Origin: Pelagibacterium sp. 26DY04
Lineage (GTDB): Bacteria; Pseudomonadota; Alphaproteobacteria; Rhizobiales; Devosiaceae
DNA length: 64,000 bases
Assembly (NCBI RefSeq): GCF_031202305.1
Contig: NZ_CP101731.1
Location: 744,001-808,000, forward strand
Reading direction: 5' to 3'
The position numbers and the translations under genes were made by a program. This document shows positions 16,954 through 25,856 of the stretch, piece by piece; position 1 is the stretch's first letter, and each line of letters opens with the position of its first letter. The notes beneath the pieces are model-generated. The model had not been told where the DNA came from. It saw only the letters and a program-made list of their open reading frames with translations, and searched no databases.

Positions 16954-17694
16954 TCAGGTCCGGTCTTCCGCCTTGCTCTTTTCGATCGCCACCTTGAGGT
17001 ATTCGGCACTATTGTCGATATGCGCCCGCATCAGCGACTTCGCCCGATCAAGATCGCCCGCCCGGATCTTGTTGTAGATATCCACATGCTCGGCATAAGC
17101 CGCATCATAAGACTTGGTGGGAACGCTCGACGTTACCCGGATCACTTCGGTCACCAGGCCATGGAGATTGTTGTAGACGATCGACAGAACCCCATTGCCG
17201 GCAGCATCTACAAGGGCCTGATGGAATGCGGCGTCGGCTTCGGTAAAGCGCGCGTAGTCTTTCATGTCTCCCGCCCGCCGCATGTCCGCCAGCGCGGCCT
17301 CGGCCTTGGAAAGATCGAGATTGCCGCCCGAAAGCAGGAGGTCGATCACGTCGGATTCGATCATGCGGCGGACAACCATGACCTCCATCAGATATCGGGG
17401 GTTGGTCCGCAGCAACTGCCGAACGGTTACCGCCAGCGTTTCGAGGAATTCCCCCACATCGGCCCGCACCACCGAGGTGCGTTCCCCATGTCGACGCCGA
17501 ACCAGCCCCTTGGTCTCGAGAATCTGCACGGCCTCGCGCACGGTCCGGGTGGAAACGCCGAACTCGCGAGCAAGCTCGCTCTCTGATGGCAGCTTTTCAC
17601 CGACCGGCAATTCGCCGCCCAAAATGCGTTCCTCGACCGCCGCGGCGATCGCCGTGTGCAGCTTGTCCCGTGTTTGCGCATTCGTTGAGGTCAT
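16954..17694 (-). CDS. GntR family regulator (FadR subfamily) of the TTT operon
   Basis: DNA-binding repressor, 246 residues from ATG 17694. The helix-turn-helix reads PSESELAREFGVSTRTVREA followed by ETKGLVRRRHG, then an FCD effector domain. The frame is open for a further 359 codons upstream, but that part runs antisense to the TctC gene and is not coding. It is divergent from the tripartite transporter genes, and a perfect 19-base dyad at 17761-17779 lies between them. The likely effector is a carboxylate carried by the transporter or a metabolite of it. Confidence 0.88.
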   Translation of the reverse strand: MTSTNAQTRDKLHTAIAAAVEERILGGELPVGEKLPSESELAREFGVSTRTVREAVQILETKGLVRRRHGERTSVVRADVGEFLETLAVTVRQLLRTNPRYLMEVMVVRRMIESDVIDLLLSGGNLDLSKAEAALADMRRAGDMKDYARFTEADAAFHQALVDAAGNGVLSIVYNNLHGLVTEVIRVTSSVPTKSYDAAYAEHVDIYNKIRAGDLDRAKSLMRAHIDNSAEYLKVAIEKSKAEDRT

Positions 17695-17760
17695 CCGAGG
17701 GCCTTCGAATCCGGAGCTATCCAGTCTCTCATAAGAGGAGCAGGGTCCTGTGACAAGAGT

Positions 17761-17779
17761 TGACATATGACTTATGTCA
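17761..17779. promoter_or_regulatory. Perfect dyad operator between FadR-type regulator and TctC
   Basis: TGACATA-TGACT-TATGTCA has 7-base arms with perfect complementarity and a 5-base spacer. It lies 66 bases upstream of the regulator's start and 80 bases upstream of the TctC start. Size and symmetry fit GntR/FCD operators. It is the best-supported operator in this arm of the window. Confidence 0.65.
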
Positions 17780-17859
17780 TGAGATAGCCATTGCCGCTGG
17801 CTGATCCTTAAAATTCGATTGCTGCGCGCCAGCCTGGGCAGCTTGGGAGGAATTTTTCG

Positions 17860-18834
17860 ATGAAAGCTTTCAAAGCAGCGCTTGCCGCTTCCTTGTTCTT
17901 TGGCGGCGCCTTCGCGACGGCCAGCCAGGCCATGGCAGAATGGCCCGAGCGCGCGGTTACGGTTATCGTGCCCTGGGCTGCCGGCGGCGGCACCGACGCT
18001 ACGGCGCGTGCGGTGGCACAGAAACTCGAGGAACGCTTCGGCCAGCCGTTCAACGTCGTCAATCGCACCGGCGGCGGCGGTCTTGTGGGGCACATCACCA
18101 TCGCCAATTCTGCGCCCGATGGTTACACCCTCGGAGTGATCACCATCGAGACCACGATGTTCGAAGCTCAGGGCCTGCCCGGAGCCGCGCCCGAGAATTT
18201 CACCTTGCTGGGCCGCTTCAATGCCGATGCCATCGGCATTAATGTCAGGGCCGATGCGCCCTATGAGAACGCGCGGGACCTGATCGACGCCGTCCAGGCC
18301 AATCCTGGGCAGCTCAAGGCATCCGGCGCCAATCAGGGCGGCTTGAGCCATCTGGCATGGGCCGGTTTGCTCAACCGGCTGGAAATCGATCCGCAAGCAG
18401 GCCCCTGGGTCGCCTCCGACGGTTCGGCTCCTGCCATGCAGCAGCTTGCCGCGAACGCGATCGCCATCGTCTCCACCTCTCCGGCTGAGGCGCAGTCGCT
18501 GGTCGATGCGGGTGAAGCGAAAACCCTGATGCTGATGGCCGATGAACGCAGCTCGCTCTACCCCGACATCCCCACCGTTGAGGAAGCGCTCGGCGTGGAT
18601 TGGTCGCCGCTGCCCTTCCGCGGTGTGGCGGGCCCGGCAGGCCTTCCCGAGGAAGTGGTGACCAAGGTCTCCGACGCTCTGGCCGAGATCACCCAGGACG
18701 AAGAGTTCATCGCCATGATGGAGTCGCGGGGCTTCTCGGTCGCCTATCAGGATGCGGAAACCTTCACCCAAACCGTGATGCGTTCGCGCGACGATCTGGT
18801 GAGCGCCATGCAGGCCGTCGGCCTGGCGCAGTAA
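17860..18834 (+). CDS. Tripartite tricarboxylate transporter substrate-binding protein (TctC family)
   Basis: Periplasmic binding protein (Bug/TctC family), 324 residues, with a signal peptide ending SQAMA before EWPERAVTVIVPWAAGGGTD, the hallmark N-terminal stretch of the family. The conserved GGGLVGH loop and PDGYTLGV follow. GGGAGG is the ribosome site. It heads the TctC-TctB-TctA-SDR-RraA operon. The family binds di- and tricarboxylates and related acids; the ligand is not predictable from sequence. Confidence 0.9.
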   Translation: MKAFKAALAASLFFGGAFATASQAMAEWPERAVTVIVPWAAGGGTDATARAVAQKLEERFGQPFNVVNRTGGGGLVGHITIANSAPDGYTLGVITIETTMFEAQGLPGAAPENFTLLGRFNADAIGINVRADAPYENARDLIDAVQANPGQLKASGANQGGLSHLAWAGLLNRLEIDPQAGPWVASDGSAPAMQQLAANAIAIVSTSPAEAQSLVDAGEAKTLMLMADERSSLYPDIPTVEEALGVDWSPLPFRGVAGPAGLPEEVVTKVSDALAEITQDEEFIAMMESRGFSVAYQDAETFTQTVMRSRDDLVSAMQAVGLAQ

Positions 18835-18855
18835 GGCTCGAAAGGGAGGAGCGCC

Positions 18856-19326
18856 ATGCGTTTCGACGATCGCATTGTTGGTGCCGCATTGGTGCTCCTT
18901 GCCCTTTTCGTGATCTGGCAGGGCCAGCAGATCCCATCCGTGCCGGGGACGACATTTGGTCCCGCATTGATGCCCACTCTGCTCGGTCTCGTTATGGCGG
19001 GGTGCGGCGCGGCAGTTTTCATTGGCGGCTTACGCGCCGCCGGCAGCGTGCCGCTCATGGATGTTTCTGTGTGGAAAGGCCGGCCGCGGGCGCTGATAAC
19101 TGCGGCGTGGTCCATCCTCGGGGTGGTGCTCGGCATCGCTCTCATGCCGGTCATTGGCTTCCCCATCTTCGGACTTTTATACTCGGTTCCGCTCATGCTG
19201 CTCATGGGCACCCGGCTTGTGGCGGCCGTGCCCGTCGCGCTGGTGGTGGTACTGACCGCCTATTTCGCCTTTAAGCGGCTGCTTTACGTGCCCCTGCCCG
19301 CCGGCCCTCTGACATTCCTCGGTTAA
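18856..19326 (+). CDS. Tripartite tricarboxylate transporter small membrane subunit (TctB family)
   Basis: Small inner-membrane subunit, 156 residues with about four hydrophobic segments (residues 8-23, 35-55, 75-100 and 110-145). Sequence conservation in TctB is low; identification rests on topology, size and its position between TctC (21 bases upstream) and TctA (four bases downstream). GGGAGG precedes the ATG. Confidence 0.85.
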   Translation: MRFDDRIVGAALVLLALFVIWQGQQIPSVPGTTFGPALMPTLLGLVMAGCGAAVFIGGLRAAGSVPLMDVSVWKGRPRALITAAWSILGVVLGIALMPVIGFPIFGLLYSVPLMLLMGTRLVAAVPVALVVVLTAYFAFKRLLYVPLPAGPLTFLG

Positions 19327-19330
19327 CCCC

Positions 19331-20869
19331 ATGAGTTTTGACGTTCTGGTCTCCGCGCTGTGGGTCATCGTTCAGCCCCAAGTGCTCATCGTCGTGCTGC
19401 TGGCCTCCATCTACGGCCTTTTCATCGGCGCGATACCCGGCCTCAGCGCCACCATGGCAACGGCGCTGCTGATCCCGCTGACCTATTACATGGACCCGGT
19501 CGCTGCCATCGCGGCCATCGTGGCCACGACGGCCATGGCCATCACCGCTGGCGATATCCCCGGCGTGCTGCTGCGTATCCCCGGAACGCCGGCCTCGGCG
19601 GCGTATGTCGAAGAAGCGTACGCGCTCAACCTCAAAGGCAAGGCGCAACTGGCGATGGGCATCGGCATCGTCTTTTCGGCGGCAGGCGGTTTGGTGGGCG
19701 CGGCGGTCCTGCTCCTCAGCGCGCCCATCCTGGCGCGCGCCTCGTTGAGCTTTTCGAGCTTCGAGTTCTTCTGGATGGCTCTGCTGGGGCTCTTGACCTC
19801 GGCTCTGGTGAGCACCAACGCCCCGGCACGCGGCTTGTTCTCGCTGTGTCTGGGTCTGCTCATCAGCACTGTCGGGCTCGATGTCACCTCAGGTCAGCCG
19901 CGCTTTACCTTCGGGGTCATCGACCTTTACGGCGGGGTGAGCTTCATCCCCACTATGATCGGCATGTTCGCCTTTGCCGAACTGCTCCGGGGCCTTTCGG
20001 CGGCAGGCACAATTCCGCCCGTTCCCGAAAAGGGGAGTTTCTGGAGCAATTCCTTTGCCGGCGTGTGGGGCATGTTCCGCAAATATCCATGGAGTTTCAT
20101 CCGGGGATCCGCGTTAGGCTCGGCGGTGGGCGCACTTCCTGGCATTGGAGGCGATCTGGCCGCCTGGATCTCCTATGGCATGAGCAAGCGCTTCTCGAGG
20201 ACCCCCGAAAAGTTCGGCACGGGTCATGAGGAGGGCTTGGTCGAAGCCAGTTCCTCGAACAACGCCGGCCTCTCCAGCGCATGGGTGCCGGCACTGGTTT
20301 TCGGCATCCCCGGCGATGCGGTGACCGCCATTGCTATCGGCGTCCTGTTCATGAAGGGGCTCAATCCCGGCCCTCAGCTCTTCGTGGATAGCCCCACAAT
20401 GCTGACGGCCGTGATCCTCACCTTTGGCCTCGCCAATCTTTTGCTCCTTCCCATCGGCTATTTCGCCATCAAGGGCGCCCGCTATGTGCTCTCGATTCCG
20501 CGCAGCCTGATCGTCCCGACCATTCTGGTGTTCTGCGTGGTGGGTTCGTTCGCCATCAACAACACCTTGTTCGATATCGGCGTGATGCTGGCCGCCGGGC
20601 TGGTGGCCTATGTGCTGGAAGCAAACCGGTTCCCGCTTGCGCCGGTCATTTTAGGGCTGGTGCTCGGCCCCATCCTTGAGCGCAACTTCATCATGTCGAT
20701 GCAGATCGCCGACGGAAATCTTCTGGGCTTTTTCAGTCGGCCCGTTGCAGCCGGGCTCGGCGTAATTGTCTGCGCGGTCATTCTGATCCCGCTCGTGCGG
20801 ACGCTCATCCGCATCATTTCACGGCGTCGGCCCCAGTCCCGGCAGCCCGATATCTCCTCCTCCACATAG
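19331..20869 (+). CDS. Tripartite tricarboxylate transporter large membrane subunit (TctA family)
   Basis: Main permease of the TTT system, 512 residues with about twelve membrane segments. It carries the family motifs GAIPGLSATMATALLIPLTY near residue 35 and GALPGIGGDLAAWISYGMSK near residue 265, two halves of an internal repeat. Uptake is driven by the ion gradient rather than ATP. It is followed by the SDR gene after 13 bases, so transport and metabolism of the same compound are probably coupled. Confidence 0.92.
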   Translation: MSFDVLVSALWVIVQPQVLIVVLLASIYGLFIGAIPGLSATMATALLIPLTYYMDPVAAIAAIVATTAMAITAGDIPGVLLRIPGTPASAAYVEEAYALNLKGKAQLAMGIGIVFSAAGGLVGAAVLLLSAPILARASLSFSSFEFFWMALLGLLTSALVSTNAPARGLFSLCLGLLISTVGLDVTSGQPRFTFGVIDLYGGVSFIPTMIGMFAFAELLRGLSAAGTIPPVPEKGSFWSNSFAGVWGMFRKYPWSFIRGSALGSAVGALPGIGGDLAAWISYGMSKRFSRTPEKFGTGHEEGLVEASSSNNAGLSSAWVPALVFGIPGDAVTAIAIGVLFMKGLNPGPQLFVDSPTMLTAVILTFGLANLLLLPIGYFAIKGARYVLSIPRSLIVPTILVFCVVGSFAINNTLFDIGVMLAAGLVAYVLEANRFPLAPVILGLVLGPILERNFIMSMQIADGNLLGFFSRPVAAGLGVIVCAVILIPLVRTLIRIISRRRPQSRQPDISSST

Positions 20870-20882
20870 GATAAGCTTTTCA

Positions 20883-21701
20883 ATGCATGATCCATTTTCA
20901 GTAGAAGGCCGCGTCATCGTCGTCACCGGCGGCTTGGGCCAGTTGGGCACCCAGTTCTCCAGGTCCCTCGCCCAGGCGGGGGCCAAGGTAGCCATCTTCT
21001 CGCGCCGTCCGTTCTCCGACGAGCAGCTCGCCGACAAGTTCCCCAGCGTTGCAGGCAACATCCGCGTCTATGAGGCGAGCGTCACCGACAAGGCGGCGCT
21101 CTCCGCCGCCACCCAAAAGCTCGTTGCCGATTGGGGCGCCCCGCACGGGCTGGTCAACAATGCCGGCATCGATTCCAAGCCCGACGGCTCGGCCGAACAG
21201 AACGCCCCCTTCGAGGTCTATCCTCAGCATTACTGGGACGAGATCATCGAAACCAATCTGACCGGGGTGATGCTCACCAGCCAGGTGGTCGGCAGCGTCA
21301 TGGCCGCCGAACAGCGCGGCTCGATCATCAATGTAGGCTCGATCTACGGCATGGTCTCGCCCAACCAGGCGCTCTATGCCTATCGCGAAAAGCGCGATGG
21401 CGTGCCCTTCATCAAGGCCGCGTCCTACGCCGCGTCCAAGTCCGGCCTGGTCAATTTCACCCGCTATCTGGGCACCTATTGGGCGCCCAAGAAGGTGCGC
21501 GTCAATCTCATCTCCTTCGGCGGGGTAAAAACAGCCAGCTTCGACAAGGAATTCATCGACGCCTTCCTCGAACGCGTCCCCATGGGCCGTCAGGCCGAGA
21601 TCGACGAGTACAACGGGGTCGTGCGCTTCCTGCTTTCGGACGCCTCCTCCTACATGACGGGCTCCAACGTGGTGGTCGATGGCGGCTTCACCGCCTGGTG
21701 A
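20883..21701 (+). CDS. SDR family oxidoreductase
   Basis: NAD(P)-dependent classical short-chain dehydrogenase, 272 residues. The cofactor motif is TGGLGQLG (a variant of TGxxxGxG), with NNAG at the centre, the catalytic Ser in INVGSIYG, and YAASK. An insertion of about 20 residues (including YREKRDGVPFIKA) precedes the catalytic Tyr, as in a subset acting on sugar-acid or polysaccharide substrates. Its place between TctA and an RraA-like gene suggests oxidation of the imported hydroxy-acid. Substrate unknown. Confidence 0.85.
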   Translation: MHDPFSVEGRVIVVTGGLGQLGTQFSRSLAQAGAKVAIFSRRPFSDEQLADKFPSVAGNIRVYEASVTDKAALSAATQKLVADWGAPHGLVNNAGIDSKPDGSAEQNAPFEVYPQHYWDEIIETNLTGVMLTSQVVGSVMAAEQRGSIINVGSIYGMVSPNQALYAYREKRDGVPFIKAASYAASKSGLVNFTRYLGTYWAPKKVRVNLISFGGVKTASFDKEFIDAFLERVPMGRQAEIDEYNGVVRFLLSDASSYMTGSNVVVDGGFTAW

Positions 21702-21726
21702 TGCCGCATTTTCAGGGAAAAAGACT

Positions 21727-22401
21727 ATGACTTACGACTACGCCGACACTGATTGGAACTCGATCGAACGGCTATCGAAATGGTATTCGGGCGACATCCA
21801 TGACGTGATGGATAAGCACGGCACTTATGGCCACCTCAAGGGCATCTCCCTTTTTGGGGCCCTGGCTCCCGGCCAGGTGGTCTGCGGCCCCGCCGTCACT
21901 GTGCTTTATGAGCCCAGCACCCGCGTGGGCCAGCCCCAGGACGTCTATCACGGCGCCATCGACGGGGTGGTCAAGGGCGGCATCATGATGGTGGATTCCT
22001 CCTGCGCGGAGGGCTCGGGCACCGGCGAATTGATGTCCACCGGCGCCAAGATGGCGGGTGCCGCCGCCACTGTCGTCCATGGCACGGCCCGCGATCTGGC
22101 CGAGGTGCGCCACCTCGATTATCCGCTCTTTGCCCGCGGCACGAGCCCGGTCGGGGTGTCGGGGCGCATGGAACCGGCCAAGGCGCATATCGATCTTGAC
22201 ATTGATGGCGTACGCGTCCGGCCCGGCGACGTTATCTTCGGCGATATCAGCGGCGTCGTCGTCATCCCGCGCGAACTGGTCAAGACCATCGCCGATGCCG
22301 CCGATGAGAACGGCAAGGCCGAAGCAAGCTGCCGCGCCCGCATCCTGGCCGGCGAAAAGCTCCGCAGCGTCTGGCCCGTCGGCAGCACCGGCCCGGTCTG
22401 A
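21727..22401 (+). CDS. RraA family protein, possible 4-hydroxy-4-methyl-2-oxoglutarate-type aldolase
   Basis: Member of the RraA/HMG-aldolase family, 224 residues from ATG 21727; the frame is open 48 bases further upstream inside the SDR gene, but that start lacks a ribosome site. The metal and substrate motif GTARDLAEV (Arg-Asp pair) and the FARGTSP stretch are present as in class II pyruvate aldolases of the family. In this operon a retro-aldol or oxaloacetate-type lyase step on the imported acid is more plausible than RNase E inhibition. A 10-base-stem hairpin follows the gene. Confidence 0.82.
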   Translation: MTYDYADTDWNSIERLSKWYSGDIHDVMDKHGTYGHLKGISLFGALAPGQVVCGPAVTVLYEPSTRVGQPQDVYHGAIDGVVKGGIMMVDSSCAEGSGTGELMSTGAKMAGAAATVVHGTARDLAEVRHLDYPLFARGTSPVGVSGRMEPAKAHIDLDIDGVRVRPGDVIFGDISGVVVIPRELVKTIADAADENGKAEASCRARILAGEKLRSVWPVGSTGPV

Positions 22402-22406
22402 TGTCC

Positions 22407-22440
22407 AAGAGCCGGACGAACCCTGGTTCCTCCGGCTCTT
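22407..22440 (+). terminator. Hairpin terminator after the TTT operon
   Basis: AAGAGCCGGA (22407-22416) and TCCGGCTCTT (22431-22440) form a perfect 10-base stem with a 14-base loop, six bases after the RraA-like stop. The T-run is short. It marks the likely end of the operon; 22441-22589 holds no gene and presumably the promoter of the next one. Confidence 0.6.
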
Positions 22441-22589
22441 GCTACCCCGCGCAAAAAAATCGCTCATCCGCCACATAGATCCCTCAAATCGTCATTTTCC
22501 TTAGACGATCTGCCGAAATTTCCCTGTTTTTCCCGCTTCGTGCAGAGGCTATCCTTGCTTGAACGCATTTGATTTGCCGGGGAGGAACA

Positions 22590-23789
22590 ATGGGCAACAA
22601 CAGCGGCGCGCAGGGCGGTTTCGTCTGGTCGGATCCCTTTCTGCTCGAGGATCAGCTTTCTCCCGAAGAGCGCATGATAAGGGAGTCCGCCGCCGCCTTT
22701 GCTGCCGATAAGCTCGCCCCCCGGGTCCAGGACGATTATCTCGAGGAACGCGTCGATCCCACGATCTTTGCCGATTTTGGCGCCGCCGGGCTGCTCGGTG
22801 CCACCATACCCGAGGAGTTCGGCGGCCTCGGCGCGTCCTATGTCGCCTATGGGCTGATCGCCCGCGAGATCGAGCGCATCGATTCCGGTTACCGCTCCAT
22901 GATGAGCGTCCAATCCTCGCTCGTCATGTATCCCATTCACGCCTATGGCACCGACGACCAGCGCCGCAAATATCTCCCCAGGCTTGCCAGCGGCGAATGG
23001 ATCGGCTGCTTTGGTTTGACCGAGCCCGATGCCGGTTCGGACCCCGCCTCCATGAAGACCCGAGCCGAAAAGATCGATGGCGGCTATCGGATTTCAGGGG
23101 CCAAGACCTGGATTTCCAATTCTCCCATCGCCGATGTCTTCGTCGTCTGGGCCAAATCCGCCGCTCATGGCGGCAAGGTCCGCGGCTTTGTCCTTGAAAA
23201 GGGCACTAGGGGCCTTTCCGCGCCCAAGATCGGCGGCAAGCTTTCCCTGCGCGCATCGGTCACGGGCGAGATCGTCATGGACGGCGTCGAAGTGCCCGAG
23301 GATGCGCTGCTTCCCAATGCCGAAGGCATGAGCGGCCCGTTCGGCTGCCTCAACCGCGCCCGCTACGGCATTTCCTGGGGCGCCATGGGTGCGGCCGAGG
23401 ATTGTTGGCACCGTGCCCGTCAATATGGGCTCGACCGCACCCAGTTCGACCGTCCGCTGGCCGCCACCCAGCTCTTCCAGAAAAAGCTCGCCGACATGCA
23501 GACCGAGATCGCGCTGGGTTTGCAGGCTTCCTTGCGGGTTGGCCGCCTCATGGATGAAGATCGCATGGCTCCGGAAATGATCTCCATCGTCAAGCGCAAC
23601 AATTGCGGCAAGGCCCTCGAAATCGCCCGTCAGGCCCGCGACATGCATGGCGGCAACGGCATCCAGATCGAATACCACGTCATGCGCCACGCCCAGAACC
23701 TTGAGACCGTCAACACCTATGAGGGCACTCATGACGTCCACGCCCTGATCCTGGGCCGGGCCCAAACCGGCCATCAGGCGTTTTTCTGA
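22590..23789 (+). CDS. gcdH: Glutaryl-CoA dehydrogenase
   Basis: Flavin-dependent acyl-CoA dehydrogenase that oxidises and decarboxylates glutaryl-CoA to crotonyl-CoA in lysine, tryptophan and glutarate breakdown. The 399-residue protein (ATG 22590 after GGGGAGG) carries [47 protein letters not shown] and the catalytic glutamate in [13 protein letters not shown]. These, together with [16 protein letters not shown], distinguish GcdH from other acyl-CoA dehydrogenases. A CoA-transferase gene follows 97 bases later. Confidence 0.91.
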   Translation: MGNNSGAQGGFVWSDPFLLEDQLSPEERMIRESAAAFAADKLAPRVQDDYLEERVDPTIFADFGAAGLLGATIPEEFGGLGASYVAYGLIAREIERIDSGYRSMMSVQSSLVMYPIHAYGTDDQRRKYLPRLASGEWIGCFGLTEPDAGSDPASMKTRAEKIDGGYRISGAKTWISNSPIADVFVVWAKSAAHGGKVRGFVLEKGTRGLSAPKIGGKLSLRASVTGEIVMDGVEVPEDALLPNAEGMSGPFGCLNRARYGISWGAMGAAEDCWHRARQYGLDRTQFDRPLAATQLFQKKLADMQTEIALGLQASLRVGRLMDEDRMAPEMISIVKRNNCGKALEIARQARDMHGGNGIQIEYHVMRHAQNLETVNTYEGTHDVHALILGRAQTGHQAFF

Positions 23790-23829
23790 CCATGCCGAAG
23801 TTCGGCTGGTCCGCAACCCCTCAACTGTC

Positions 23830-23852
23830 ATTCCGGGACGTGTTCCCGGAAT
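23830..23852. repeat. REP-like palindrome
   Basis: ATTCCGGGA (23830-23838) and TCCCGGAAT (23844-23852) flank CGTGT. The surrounding text resembles the short palindromic repeats common between genes in this bacterial group, and related degraded forms occur near 48509-48623 and 49870-49965. It lies between gcdH and the CoA-transferase gene. Confidence 0.5.
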
Positions 23853-23886
23853 CCAGCGCAGCGCGTGCCGAGAGCTGACCACGCCG

Positions 23887-25065
23887 ATGGGAACCCCACC
23901 CCCACCGCTAGGCAAACCTCCGCTCGCAGGCTTGCGCGTTGTCGAACTGGCCCGCATCCTCGCCGGCCCCTGGCTCGGCCAGACGCTCGCTGATCTCGGC
24001 GCCGAGGTCATCAAGGTCGAAAGCCCCCAGGGCGACGATACCCGCTATTGGGGGCCGCCCTTTATCGAACGCGATGACGGGCAGGGCGGCACCGAAACCG
24101 TCGCCGCCTATTTCCACGCCGCCAACCGCTCCAAGCGGTCGGTGGTTTGCGATTTCAACGATCCCACCCAGCTTAAGCGCCTCAAGGCTCTGATTGCCGA
24201 AGCCGATGTGCTGGTCGAGAACTTCAAGCTCGGCGGTCTCACCCGCTACGGGCTCGATTATCCAACCCTTGCCGGCCTCAACCCGCGCCTCGTTTATTGC
24301 TCCATCACCGGCTTCGGCCAAACCGGCCCCCGCGCCGCCCAGCCCGGTTATGATTTCTTGATCCAGGGGATGAGCGGTGTCATGGATTTGACCGGCGCGC
24401 CGGATGGCGAACCGCAAAAGGTTGGCGTTGCCTGGATCGACGTTTTCACCGGCCTTTACGGCGCCATCGGTGTCCAGGCCGCCTTGGCCGAGCGCGAGCG
24501 GTCGGGCAGGGGACAACACATCGACATCTCGCTCCTCGATGTCGGCGTTGCCGTTCTTGCTAATCAGGCGATGAATTACCTCGTCTCGGGCACCAGCCCC
24601 ACCCGGCTCGGCAACGCCCACCCGAACATCGTCCCCTATCAGGTCTTTCCCGCCTCGGATGGCCACGTCATCATCGCCTGCGGCAATGACCGCCAGTTCG
24701 CCTCGCTCTGTAAAGCATTGGAGCTTTCCGATCTCGCCTCCGACCCGCGCGCCAGGACCAACCCCGGGCGGGTCGCCAATCGCGAAGCGGTCTGCGCCGC
24801 CATCGCCGCCGCCACATCAGCCCACAGCAAGTCCGATCTGATCGCTGAACTGGAAGCTGCCGGTGTCCCTTGCGGCCCCATCAACACGGTGGCCGAGGCC
24901 CTATCCGATCCGCAAATTGCCGCCCGCGCCCTGCGCATCGATCCGGAGGGCATTCCTGGTCTGAGGACTCCCTTGCGCTTTTCCCGCAGCCCTCTCTCGC
25001 TCGATCGCGCCGCACCGCTATTAGGGGACGGCGAGTGGAGCTGGTCTAGCTCAAGGCCCAGATGA
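23887..25065 (+). CDS. Class III CoA-transferase (CaiB/BaiF family)
   Basis: A 392-residue CoA-transferase. The start region PLAGLRVVELARILAGPW, GAEVIKVESPQGDDTR, NRSKRSVVCDF and LVENFKLGGLTRYGLDY are family signatures; the catalytic aspartate is the one in the MDLTGAPDGEPQKVG region. Located after gcdH, the natural proposal is a succinyl-CoA:glutarate CoA-transferase (human SUGCT type) feeding glutaryl-CoA to GcdH; this is inferred from context. The 3' end overlaps the convergent small gene by 20 bases. Confidence 0.87.
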   Translation: MGTPPPPLGKPPLAGLRVVELARILAGPWLGQTLADLGAEVIKVESPQGDDTRYWGPPFIERDDGQGGTETVAAYFHAANRSKRSVVCDFNDPTQLKRLKALIAEADVLVENFKLGGLTRYGLDYPTLAGLNPRLVYCSITGFGQTGPRAAQPGYDFLIQGMSGVMDLTGAPDGEPQKVGVAWIDVFTGLYGAIGVQAALAERERSGRGQHIDISLLDVGVAVLANQAMNYLVSGTSPTRLGNAHPNIVPYQVFPASDGHVIIACGNDRQFASLCKALELSDLASDPRARTNPGRVANREAVCAAIAAATSAHSKSDLIAELEAAGVPCGPINTVAEALSDPQIAARALRIDPEGIPGLRTPLRFSRSPLSLDRAAPLLGDGEWSWSSSRPR

Positions 25066-25333
25066 CCAGCGCCGCAATGACGATCAAAAGGCCGATGGCC
25101 AGCGCAACATAGGTCAACGCCGCCCCGCCCGAGGAGCCCAGCGGCGTTTGAACATTCGTATCGGGTCTGGCCTGGCGCACCTGCGCTGCGTCGGGTGGGT
25201 TGCCCGAAGCTTCGTCATCGGTCCCCAGCGGCGCAGCCGCCGGATCGGGCCAATCCGCCTTGTCCCCGGTCTCGCCGCTGTCGATATCGCGCCGCAACCT
25301 ATCGGTGGTCGCCGGAGCCTTCTTGTCCGCCAT
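25046..25333 (-). CDS. Small protein with C-terminal membrane anchor
   Basis: A 95-residue protein starting at ATG 25333 (MADKKAPATTDRLRRD). The first 65 residues are hydrophilic and rich in Asp, Pro and Ala; the last 25 (ALTYVALAIGLLIVIAALVIWAL) form a single hydrophobic helix, suggesting a tail-anchored membrane protein. I do not recognise the family. It converges on the CoA-transferase gene and is divergent from a second small acidic gene at 25448. Confidence 0.62.
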   Translation of the reverse strand: MADKKAPATTDRLRRDIDSGETGDKADWPDPAAAPLGTDDEASGNPPDAAQVRQARPDTNVQTPLGSSGGAALTYVALAIGLLIVIAALVIWALS

Positions 25334-25447
25334 GTCCTTGCCTGTACCGTCTGATCTTAAGACAGAATCCGCTCGTCCGATGCCGGTTCCCTGCAACCGG
25401 GCACGGCCAGCTCCGTTATCGAAGTAAACCGCAATGGAGCACCGGAA

Positions 25448-25636
25448 ATGACGGACAAGAAAAAGGACAGGGCGGCTGCTTTCGACAAGGGCACCGCGCC
25501 CGGACCCAAGGGATCGAAAGTTCAGGTTCGTGACGCGGGCGGGGAGTCGACCCGCGACGACAAGAGCGGTTGGGACGAGACCGACGAGGCCGCCGACGAG
25601 ACGTTTCCAGCCTCCGATGCGACGGCCAAATACTGA
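25448..25636 (+). CDS. Small hydrophilic hypothetical protein
   Basis: A 62-residue, highly charged protein beginning MTDKKKDRAAAFDKG and ending ETFPASDATAKY. No cysteine, no hydrophobic stretch, probably largely unstructured. The tail ADETFPASDA resembles short acidic proteins widespread in alphaproteobacteria whose function is unknown. GGAGCACCGG upstream could serve as ribosome site. The following 220 bases (25637-25856) hold no clear gene. Confidence 0.6.
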   Translation: MTDKKKDRAAAFDKGTAPGPKGSKVQVRDAGGESTRDDKSGWDETDEAADETFPASDATAKY

Positions 25637-25856
25637 GCTCGCACAAGCGCTGCAGCAAACGCCGGCTGGATTCGCCATTCTTTCCAATCAACTCTGATCT
25701 CAACTCATATATTGGCAATGTGCGGTTTACATCCGGGCCATGGCCCTTACATTGCCACCAGGTCCGCCTAGCAAGGCAGCGGACACCTCGCCGGGCCACT
25801 TCGCGGCGCTCAAGCGTCCGGCCCCCGCGTAAACACCAGCGAAAAAAGGACACAGA

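Noticed and set aside
17695..18771. N-terminal extension of the FadR-type regulator
   Set aside because: It is antisense to the TctC gene, which has a signal peptide and family motifs; the regulator's helix-turn-helix starts shortly after ATG 17694.
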